Assembly: GCA_943326975.2 (NCBI GenBank)
Contig: CALPVI020000019.1
Coordinates: forward strand, 1 to 13,080
Length of the DNA: 13,080 bases
Source: Actinomyces viscosus
GTDB lineage: Bacteria > Bacteroidota > Bacteroidia > Flavobacteriales_D > Crocinitomicaceae
Reading direction: 5' to 3'
Below the pieces are notes generated by a model, which searched no databases, was not told the origin of the DNA, and worked only from the letters and a program-made list of their open reading frames with translations. The position numbers were made by a program, and so were the translations under genes. The first letter of the stretch is position 1. Every line of letters starts with the position of its first letter. This document shows positions 1 through 5,470 of the stretch, piece by piece.

Positions 1-825
1 TACAACTCAGGTTACGACGCAAACATTGGTTTTTTTAGTTGTGTTCCTCAGCGTGGAGATACTGTTTTGTATGATGAATATATTCACGCCAGTGTAAGAG
101 ATGGTATTCGAATGAGTTTTGCAGAATCTATATCCTTCAAGCATAATGATATCAGTGATTTAGAGCGAAAACTTGAAAATTTAACAGGTACAATTTATGT
201 TTCAATAGAGACTTTATATTCAATGGATGGAGATATCGCTCCTTTAAAATCAATTGCTGAAATTTGTAAAAAAAATAATGCGTATTTAATTGTTGATGAG
301 GCGCATGCATGTGGCGTTTTTGGAGAAAATGGTAAAGGGTTAGTAAATCAGGAAGACCTTGAAGAAAAAGTTTTTGCAAGATTGGTTACTTTTGGTAAAG
401 CATTTGGTTCTCATGGTGCAGCCGTTTTAGGAAGTAAAGAATTGATTGATTATCAAATTAATTTTTCCAGATCATTTATTTATACAACAGCATTGCCTCC
501 AGATAGTTATAGTCGAATCAGTAATGTTGTTGACTATAGTGAGAATGACTTTAATAGAAATAAGCTTCATGAAATAATTTCTTATTTTAGAAAAAGGTTT
601 AATGAATTTAATTTTTCTTCAGATGAAAATTCTCCTATACAATTATTAGAGATTGGAAATATAGAAAAAACTAAAGAATTAGCAATTAAACTTCAAGAAT
701 CAAACTTTGGGATTAAACCAATTTATTCTCCGACTGTTCCAAAAGGAAGAGAAGGGTTAAGGATTTGTTTACATGCTTTCAATACAACTGAGCAGATTGA
801 ACTTTTCTATAAGTTAATCCAATAG
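1..825 (+). CDS. bioF: 8-amino-7-oxononanoate synthase-like PLP enzyme (5' end missing)
   Basis: This is the C-terminal part of a fold-type I PLP enzyme of the alpha-oxoamine synthase family. BioF condenses pimeloyl-ACP (or -CoA) with L-alanine in biotin synthesis in the cytoplasm. The frame is open from base 1, so the gene continues leftwards; roughly 100 N-terminal residues are missing for a family of about 370-390. Visible landmarks are GYDANIGFF with DEYIHAS (substrate/PLP side), IVDEAHACGVFG (the Asp that holds the PLP ring nitrogen, and its His), and VTFGKAFGSHGAA, whose Lys codon at 397-399 should form the Schiff base. The end, GLRICLHAFNT, is typical of BioF. Glycine C-acetyltransferase (Kbl) is a relative, but it is usually longer and its end differs. 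A TTG at 67 is not the start. The last 12 bp overlap the convergent amidotransferase gene. Seen: motifs; inferred: the biotin role. Confidence 0.8.
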   Translation, partial: YNSGYDANIGFFSCVPQRGDTVLYDEYIHASVRDGIRMSFAESISFKHNDISDLERKLENLTGTIYVSIETLYSMDGDIAPLKSIAEICKKNNAYLIVDEAHACGVFGENGKGLVNQEDLEEKVFARLVTFGKAFGSHGAAVLGSKELIDYQINFSRSFIYTTALPPDSYSRISNVVDYSENDFNRNKLHEIISYFRKRFNEFNFSSDENSPIQLLEIGNIEKTKELAIKLQESNFGIKPIYSPTVPKGREGLRICLHAFNTTEQIELFYKLIQ

Positions 826-1377
826 AAAATTTTTAATTATCGTTTTTCCATTTGGTGTCAATATTGATTCAGGATGAAATTGTACACCATAAATAGGTAA
901 ACTTTTGTGCTGAATTGACATAGCAACATTGTTTTCAGAAAATGATGTAATTTCAATAGAATTATTTTCCTCAAATTTTTCAATTGCCCAACTGTGATAA
1001 AGTCCAACTTGAAAAGGTGATTGAATTGAGTTAAATATTTTAGATGGTTTAGAAATGAAAACATCTTCTTGAACTCCATGTTTTACAATGTTAAGGTTGA
1101 TTAAGCTTTCACCAAAATATTCTCCTAAAGCTTGCATACCAAGACAAACACCTAAAATAGGTTTGGATGTATGAAAGCGATGAATTACTTCCATTAATTC
1201 CCCCGCATTTTTAGGTAATCCGGGACCAGGGGATAAGATGATTTTATCAAATTGCTGAATCTCATCTAATTCAAATTGATCATTTTTTTTTACTACGACT
1301 TCAGTATCTAGTCCTTCGATATAATGACAAAGATTATACGTAAACGAATCGTAATTATCTAAAATGAATACTTTCAA
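814..1377 (-). CDS. pabA: Glutamine amidotransferase, aminodeoxychorismate/anthranilate synthase component II
   Basis: A class I glutamine amidotransferase of 187 residues, the normal length for PabA/TrpG. It releases ammonia from glutamine for a chorismate-using partner, giving aminodeoxychorismate (folate) or anthranilate (tryptophan). The N-terminus has ILDNYDSFTYNL. SPGPGLPKNAG is the oxyanion-region loop. GVCLGMQ holds the nucleophile Cys78, and GVQFHPES holds His168 and Glu170, so the triad is complete. No partner pabB/trpE or other trp gene lies in the window, so an orphan component II shared between folate and tryptophan, or a dedicated PabA, both fit; the symbol is tentative. The gene is transcribed leftwards from a flavobacterial-type promoter at 1410-1438 and converges on the bioF-like gene with a 12-bp overlap. 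No terminator is visible in the overlap. Confidence 0.88.
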   Translation of the reverse strand: MKVFILDNYDSFTYNLCHYIEGLDTEVVVKKNDQFELDEIQQFDKIILSPGPGLPKNAGELMEVIHRFHTSKPILGVCLGMQALGEYFGESLINLNIVKHGVQEDVFISKPSKIFNSIQSPFQVGLYHSWAIEKFEENNSIEITSFSENNVAMSIQHKSLPIYGVQFHPESILTPNGKTIIKNFLLD

Positions 1378-1409
1378 TGCAATTTGCTTTAAAATTATTA
1401 AACTTGTAA

Positions 1410-1438
1410 CAAAGTTAACTATAACTAAGGAAATACAA
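1410..1438 (-). promoter_or_regulatory. Flavobacterial-type promoter for the amidotransferase gene
   Basis: On the minus strand the sequence reads TTG (1438-1436), 18 nt, then TAACTTTG (1417-1410). This matches the Bacteroidota -33 TTG / -7 TAnnTTTG pattern exactly. The start codon is 32 nt downstream of the -7 box, giving a short leader. It lies in the 95-bp divergent region before ridA. I find no comparable plus-strand site for ridA there. Confidence 0.6.
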
Positions 1439-1472
1439 CTCTGTAATTAGTTATCAATTTAAAAATAAAGAA

Positions 1473-1850
1473 ATGAAAAAAGCAGTTCAAATTTCTGGCG
1501 CACCAGCACCAATAGGACCATATAGTCAAGCTATTTTAGCAAATAATACATTGTATGTTAGTGGACAAATTCCATTAAACCCTGTTGATGGGACTTTGGT
1601 AGTTGATACAATACAAAATGCTACTCATCAAGTTTTAAAAAACATTTTTGCTTTATTAGCTGAAGAAGGAATGAATGAAGATAATGTTGTAAAATGTAGT
1701 ATTTTCTTAAAAGATTTAAATGATTTTGCTGTTGTAAATGAAATTTACGGTAGTTATTTTAAAAATATCCCACCAGCTAGGGAAACAGTTCAAGTGGCAA
1801 AATTACCATTAGACGTTCCAATTGAAATTTCTTGTATAGCTTTAAAATAG
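1473..1850 (+). CDS. ridA: RidA family reactive-intermediate deaminase
   Basis: A small cytosolic protein of 125 residues, typical of the RidA/YjgF/UK114 family, which forms trimers and hydrolyses reactive enamine/imine intermediates released by PLP enzymes such as threonine dehydratase. The N-terminal APAPIGPYSQA carries Tyr17, LYVSGQIP carries Ser30, and the signature PARETVQVAKLPLDVPIEI carries Arg103 and Glu118, matching the substrate-carboxylate arginine and active-site glutamate of enamine-deaminating members. All key residues are present, so an active deaminase is expected. The ATG follows an A-rich stretch without a Shine-Dalgarno sequence, usual for the phylum. Divergent from the amidotransferase; 96 bp separate its stop from the next large gene. 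A PLP enzyme lies nearby, but no direct link is shown. Confidence 0.95.
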   Translation: MKKAVQISGAPAPIGPYSQAILANNTLYVSGQIPLNPVDGTLVVDTIQNATHQVLKNIFALLAEEGMNEDNVVKCSIFLKDLNDFAVVNEIYGSYFKNIPPARETVQVAKLPLDVPIEISCIALK

Positions 1851-1868
1851 AATAAAATAAAATTTATT

Positions 1869-1874
1869 AGGAGG
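1869..1874 (+). promoter_or_regulatory. Perfect AGGAGG Shine-Dalgarno-like site
   Basis: AGGAGG sits exactly 7 nt before a CTG codon (1882) that opens a 22-codon frame. Most genes in this window have no Shine-Dalgarno sequence, as is usual in Bacteroidota, so a perfect one stands out. It is too far (over 70 nt) from the glycosyltransferase ATG to serve that start directly. It could be chance. Confidence 0.35.
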
Positions 1875-1881
1875 AGTCAGT

Positions 1882-1950
1882 CTGAGTAGTAGAATTATTT
1901 TTGAAGAAAATGATTCTTCGTATCGAAGATTGACGACGAAAGATAAATGA
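1882..1950 (+). CDS. Possible 22-residue leader ORF (CTG start) coupled to the glycosyltransferase
   Basis: The frame would encode (M)SSRIIFEENDSSYRRLTTKDK, which I do not recognise. It is a candidate because it follows a perfect AGGAGG at ideal spacing, and because its TGA stop overlaps the ATG of the glycosyltransferase gene as ATGA, the arrangement seen in translational coupling. It has no ATG, GTG or TTG start in a useful place; CTG is rare as an initiator. The frame is open back only to a TAA at 1858. The peptide is polar, with no signal or membrane segment. It could equally be untranslated leader RNA, since a -7-like box lies inside it. Low confidence as a gene; recorded because the arrangement is specific. 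Confidence 0.25.
   Translation: MSSRIIFEENDSSYRRLTTKDK
1896..1903 (+). promoter_or_regulatory. Candidate -7 box TATTTTTG before the glycosyltransferase
   Basis: TATTTTTG fits TAnnTTTG and is identical to the boxes before the E2 gene and the ACT-like gene. It is 43 nt from the ATG at 1947. No TTG stands at the expected -33 distance, which weakens the call. If real, transcription would start inside the possible short ORF, arguing against its translation from this promoter. Confidence 0.3.
1903..1929 (+). promoter_or_regulatory. Two mutually exclusive small hairpins in the glycosyltransferase leader
   Basis: GAAGAA (1903-1908) can pair with TTCTTC (1914-1919) across a 5-nt loop, or TCTTCG (1915-1920) can pair with CGAAGA (1924-1929) across a 3-nt loop. 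The middle segment is shared, so only one can form. The second helix lies 17 nt before the ATG. Each stem is 6 bp and weak alone. A switch is an inference. Confidence 0.3.
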
Positions 1951-3905
1951 GTAATCCATTCAAATATAAAATAAGTGTAATCATTGTAAATTACAATGTA
2001 GAATACTTCTTGGAACAATGTCTCAATTCAGTAAAGAAAGCCTTGGAGAATATTTCTGGAGAAGTATTTGTTGTAGATAATAATTCTATTGATGGATCTG
2101 TTGAGATGGTAGCTCAAAAATTTCCTGAAGTTAATTTAATCGCAAATAAAGATAATAGAGGTTTTTCTAAAGCAAATAATCAAGCGATTGAATTATCTTC
2201 AAGCGAATACATATTATTACTAAATCCCGATACGGTAGTAGAGGAAGATACGTTTGCTAAAGTTGTTCATTTTATGGATGAACATCCGAATGCAGGAGGG
2301 CTTGGAGTTCGAATGATAGATGGTAAGGGTAATTTTTTGCCTGAATCTAAAAGAGGATTGCCAACTCCAGCAGTAGCGTTTTATAAAATATTTGGACTTT
2401 CAAGATTATTTCCAAAGTCGAAAAGATTTGGTCAATATCATTTAGGAAATTTAAGTGAATTCGAAATTAATGAAATTGATGTGTTAAGCGGAGCTTTTAT
2501 GCTGATGCGAAGAGAAGCTTTAGATAAAGTAGGCTTGTTGGATGAGGCTTTTTTTATGTATGGAGAAGATATTGATTTATCTTACAGAATACAACTAGGT
2601 GGATATAAAAATTATTACTTTCCTGAAACACGAATTATTCATTACAAAGGAGAAAGTACAAAGAAAAGTTCTGTAAATTATGTTTTTGTTTTTTACAGAG
2701 CAATGGTGATTTTTGCTCAAAAACATTTTTCACAAAAAAATGCAAAACTATTTTCAATTTTAATTAATAGTGCAATCTATTTTAGAGCATCTTTAGCCAT
2801 TTTTGGAAGATTTATTAAAGGGGCTATTTTACCTGTTTTTGATATACTATTCATACTAGTTGGTTTATTTTCTTTAACAAACTATTGGAAACATGCTAGT
2901 ATTGAATTTCCTCAGGAAATTGTTCGATTTGCCATACCAATTTATACAATTGTTTGGATGTTGAGTGTTTTCTTTCAAGATGGTTACGATACACCTTTGA
3001 AACTATTAAGGTATATCAAAGCGTCTATAATAGGGACCTTAATTATTTTGGTTTTTTACGCACTTCTTCCCAAGGATTGGCAATTTTCAAGATTATACAT
3101 TTTAATAGGAGCCTTGTGGGTTTCGTTATATTTTATTTTATCAAGAATCTACCTTCATTTCTCATTTAAAAAGCGTTTTGGTTTAATTGTAAATAAAAAT
3201 AAGCGATTTGTTGTTATTGGTTCTATCGAAGAAGCATTAAGAGTTGAACAATTGATTAAACAGACGAATACAAAAATCGATAAGATTGAATTTGTGTCGT
3301 GTTTAGATGAAAAAGAAGCAGGTACAATTGGTGCAATCAATCAATTAGATCAAATTGTTCATATTCATCATATCGATGAGGTTATTTTTTGTGCAAAAGA
3401 CAATTCTGCTCAAACAATTATTTATTGGATGTCTAGAATCACTTCAAAAGAAGTTGATTTTAAAATTGCACAACCTGATAGCTTGTTTTTAATTGGAAGT
3501 AATTCAATAGATACGGCTGGAGATTTATATGTCTTAAATATAAATGAAATTACACGTAAATCAAATGAGCGTTCTAAGCGAACTTTTGATATCGTAGTTT
3601 CTTTTTTTATGTTAGTGTGTTATCCTTTTGTTTTTCTTTTTTATAAAAATAAATTGGATCTGCTGATTAATTTATTTTTAGTTTTTGTTGGTAAAAAAAC
3701 GATTGTTGGATATCAGTTTCAAGTAACGGATAAATCTTTTAAATTACCGAAATTAAAACCTGGAATCCTCTCGCCTTTAGATCTTGTGAAAAATTCAACT
3801 GAATTTTATATCGAAAAATTGAATTTGATCTATGCCAGAGATTACCATGTTAAAAAAGATTTTCAGATTCTTTTAAAGGCATGGAACAAGTTAGATAGAG
3901 TTTAA
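1947..3905 (+). CDS. GT2 glycosyltransferase fused to a degenerate polyprenyl-phosphate sugar-transferase-like membrane region
   Basis: A 652-residue inner-membrane protein. Residues 8-240 form a GT-A family 2 glycosyltransferase resembling rhamnosyltransferases: VSIIVNYN-type start (10-16), VVDNNSIDGS (42-51), NRGFSKANNQA (70-80), LNPDTVV (92-98), SGAFMLMRREAL (181-192) and MYGEDIDLSYR (204-214). Four hydrophobic segments follow (about 293-312, 326-343, 358-374, 381-405). Next comes a soluble Rossmann-like part (FVVIGS at 421-426, to about 535), then KRTFDIVVSFFMLVCYP (544-560) and GKKTIVGYQ (582-590) with KPGIL (604-608). That second half follows the plan of WcaJ/WbaP-type initiating transferases, but the stretch with the KFRTM and SLDELPQ catalytic motifs is absent. 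Expected role: adding a sugar in surface polysaccharide assembly on the cytoplasmic face, with the rear half as a membrane scaffold. No other polysaccharide genes are adjacent. In-frame TAA at 1944 fixes the start. Confidence 0.85.
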   Translation: MSNPFKYKISVIIVNYNVEYFLEQCLNSVKKALENISGEVFVVDNNSIDGSVEMVAQKFPEVNLIANKDNRGFSKANNQAIELSSSEYILLLNPDTVVEEDTFAKVVHFMDEHPNAGGLGVRMIDGKGNFLPESKRGLPTPAVAFYKIFGLSRLFPKSKRFGQYHLGNLSEFEINEIDVLSGAFMLMRREALDKVGLLDEAFFMYGEDIDLSYRIQLGGYKNYYFPETRIIHYKGESTKKSSVNYVFVFYRAMVIFAQKHFSQKNAKLFSILINSAIYFRASLAIFGRFIKGAILPVFDILFILVGLFSLTNYWKHASIEFPQEIVRFAIPIYTIVWMLSVFFQDGYDTPLKLLRYIKASIIGTLIILVFYALLPKDWQFSRLYILIGALWVSLYFILSRIYLHFSFKKRFGLIVNKNKRFVVIGSIEEALRVEQLIKQTNTKIDKIEFVSCLDEKEAGTIGAINQLDQIVHIHHIDEVIFCAKDNSAQTIIYWMSRITSKEVDFKIAQPDSLFLIGSNSIDTAGDLYVLNINEITRKSNERSKRTFDIVVSFFMLVCYPFVFLFYKNKLDLLINLFLVFVGKKTIVGYQFQVTDKSFKLPKLKPGILSPLDLVKNSTEFYIEKLNLIYARDYHVKKDFQILLKAWNKLDRV

Positions 3906-3911
3906 TATTTT

Positions 3912-3949
3912 AACAAATAAAACTGATAATAAACAGATTTATTTGTTTT
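3912..3949 (+). terminator. Candidate terminator after the glycosyltransferase
   Basis: AACAAATAAA (3912-3921) and TTTATTTGTT (3938-3947) form a perfect 10-bp stem with a 16-nt loop, followed by only two more T. The stem is AT-rich and weak, but it lies 6 nt after the stop codon and before the next gene's promoter, where a terminator is expected. Confidence 0.45.
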
Positions 3950-3983
3950 CTTGATTAAATTAAAACTTATTATAGATTAACTA

Positions 3984-4013
3984 TTGTTTTAAAGGATTTT
4001 TACCTTATTTTTG
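3984..4013 (+). promoter_or_regulatory. Flavobacterial-type promoter of the E2 gene
   Basis: TTG (3984-3986), 19 nt, TATTTTTG (4006-4013): a full match to the TTG-N19-TAnnTTTG pattern of Bacteroidota. The ATG lies 31 nt downstream. Together with the terminators on both sides it makes the E2 gene a single-gene unit. Confidence 0.65.
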
Positions 4014-4044
4014 CATAGAAAATAATTGAAATACCATTTCGAAT

Positions 4045-5406
4045 ATGGCACAAATTGAGATTAGACTTCCTAAAATGGGAGAAAGTGTTACTGAAGCTAC
4101 AATTACTAACTGGTTGAAAAATATCGGTGATACAGTAAGTTTGGATGAGCCTTTAGTTGAAGTTGCTACAGATAAAGTAGATAATGAATTACCTTCTGAG
4201 GCAGCAGGTGTTTTAGTAAAACAACTTTTTGAGAAAGATCAAGTAGCTCAAGTTGGAGATGTAATTGCTATTATCTCTACTGATGGTGATGCTTCAGTTG
4301 CATCAGAGCCAGCAAAAGAAGTTTCTGCACCTTCGGTTTCTGTTGAAGAGATTTCAAAGTCAATTGAAAATGCTGTTGTAACAGCAGGTACAGGTGATGC
4401 AATTCAAAAAAATGGTCCTTCAGGTAAATTTTATTCTCCTTTAGTTAGAAGTATTGCAGAAAAAGAAGGTATCTCAATTTCAGAATTAGAATCATTGAAT
4501 GGTTCTGGTCAAGCAGGTCGAGTTACTAAAAAAGACATATTAAATTTAGTTGATAATAGAGGTAATGTTATTGCTGCTCCAGTCACAAGTACTGAAGTTG
4601 TGGTTACAAATCAAAAATCTACACCGGCTGTTGCTGCTGCACCTGTTTCTAGTGGATTCTTATCACACATAAAAGAGCCAGTTGTTTTTCCATTGCCAGG
4701 TGATGAAATTGTAGAGATGGATCGTATGCGTAAGATTATTGCTGAGCATATGGTAATGTCAACTCATGTTTCTCCACACGTAACTTCTTATGTGGAAGCA
4801 GATGTTACAAATATTGTGAAATGGAGAAATAAAGTGAAAAATGAATTCATGAAAAGAGAAGGTGAGAATATTACTTTCACACCTATTTTTATTGAAGCAA
4901 TTGCAAAAGCAATAAAAGATTTTCCTATGATTAATGTTTCAGTTAGTGGAACAAATATTATTGTAAGAAAAGAAATAAATATTGGAATGGCAGCAGCATT
5001 ACCTTCAGGTAATTTAATAGTTCCAGTTATAAAAAATGCTGATCGTTTGAATTTGGTTGGTTTAACCAAACAAGTTAATGAGTTAGCTAATAATGCTAGA
5101 AACAATAAATTAAAACCAGAGGATATTCAAGGAGGTACTTACACTGTAACAAACGTAGGTACATTTGGGAATGTAATGGGGACGCCAATTATTAATCAGC
5201 CTCAAGTTGCAATATTAGCTTTAGGAGCAATTAGAAAAGTTCCTGCAGTAATTGAAACGCCTGATGGAGATTTTATTGGGATACGCCAAAAGATGTTTTT
5301 ATCACACTCATACGATCATAGAGTAGTTGATGGAGCTCTTGGGGGTCAATTTGTAAGAAGAGTTGCTGATTATCTTGAACAATTTGATATAAATAGAGAA
5401 TTTTAA
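4045..5406 (+). CDS. Dihydrolipoamide acyltransferase (E2) of a 2-oxoacid dehydrogenase complex, branched-chain type
   Basis: The E2 core of a 2-oxoacid dehydrogenase complex: it takes an acyl group from E1 on a lipoyl arm and passes it to CoA. The 453 residues show one lipoyl domain (1-80, EVATDKVDNE with lipoylated Lys44), an Ala/Pro/Val-rich linker, a peripheral subunit-binding domain (about 130-168, SPLVRSIAEKEGI to GRVTKKDIL), a second linker, and a catalytic domain (about 220-450) ending in SYDHRVVDG with His425 and Asp429. The start LPKMGESVTEATI is of the branched-chain/2-oxoacid type; pyruvate E2s in this phylum usually begin PRLSDTM, and OdhB proteins differ again. Substrate is therefore likely branched-chain 2-oxoacids, but this is inferred. 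No E1 or E3 gene is adjacent; it has its own promoter and a strong terminator, so the other subunits are supplied from elsewhere. Confidence 0.93.
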   Translation: MAQIEIRLPKMGESVTEATITNWLKNIGDTVSLDEPLVEVATDKVDNELPSEAAGVLVKQLFEKDQVAQVGDVIAIISTDGDASVASEPAKEVSAPSVSVEEISKSIENAVVTAGTGDAIQKNGPSGKFYSPLVRSIAEKEGISISELESLNGSGQAGRVTKKDILNLVDNRGNVIAAPVTSTEVVVTNQKSTPAVAAAPVSSGFLSHIKEPVVFPLPGDEIVEMDRMRKIIAEHMVMSTHVSPHVTSYVEADVTNIVKWRNKVKNEFMKREGENITFTPIFIEAIAKAIKDFPMINVSVSGTNIIVRKEINIGMAAALPSGNLIVPVIKNADRLNLVGLTKQVNELANNARNNKLKPEDIQGGTYTVTNVGTFGNVMGTPIINQPQVAILALGAIRKVPAVIETPDGDFIGIRQKMFLSHSYDHRVVDGALGGQFVRRVADYLEQFDINREF

Positions 5407-5428
5407 TAAAAAAAAATATTAATTTCGT

Positions 5429-5458
5429 AAACCCTCAGTAGTATTACTGAGGGTTTTT
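5429..5458 (+). terminator. Strong rho-independent terminator after the E2 gene
   Basis: AAACCCTCAGTA (5429-5440), loop GTAT, TACTGAGGGTTT (5445-5456): a perfect 12-bp stem with a GC-rich middle, running into five T (5454-5458). It lies 23 nt after the E2 stop. It ends one base before an in-frame ATG at 5459, which supports the later ATG at 5471 as the start of the next gene. Confidence 0.88.
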
Positions 5459-5470
5459 ATGCTATATATT

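Noticed and set aside
67..69. TTG as start of the bioF-like gene
   Set aside because: The frame is open to base 1 and the 22 upstream codons encode conserved BioF sequence (GYDANIGFF), so the gene is cut by the window edge.
152..379. 75-codon open frame on the minus strand
   Set aside because: It lies wholly antisense to the bioF-like gene, whose motifs are intact; the product is low-complexity Leu/His/Phe with no family likeness.
1851..1869. AT-only inverted repeat after ridA as a terminator
   Set aside because: The possible pairing of AATAAA with TTTATT has no GC pairs and no T-run, so it is what AT-rich sequence gives by chance.
2954..3169. 71-codon open frame on the plus strand
   Set aside because: Out of frame within the membrane part of the glycosyltransferase; no independent support.
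4788..5105. 105-codon open frame on the minus strand
   Set aside because: Antisense to the E2 catalytic domain, and its hydrophobic product is the usual shadow of an AT-rich gene.
5459..5470. Upstream ATG for the first PorE-like gene
   Set aside because: It abuts the E2 terminator and would put four extra residues before a well-formed signal peptide; ATG 5471 is better.
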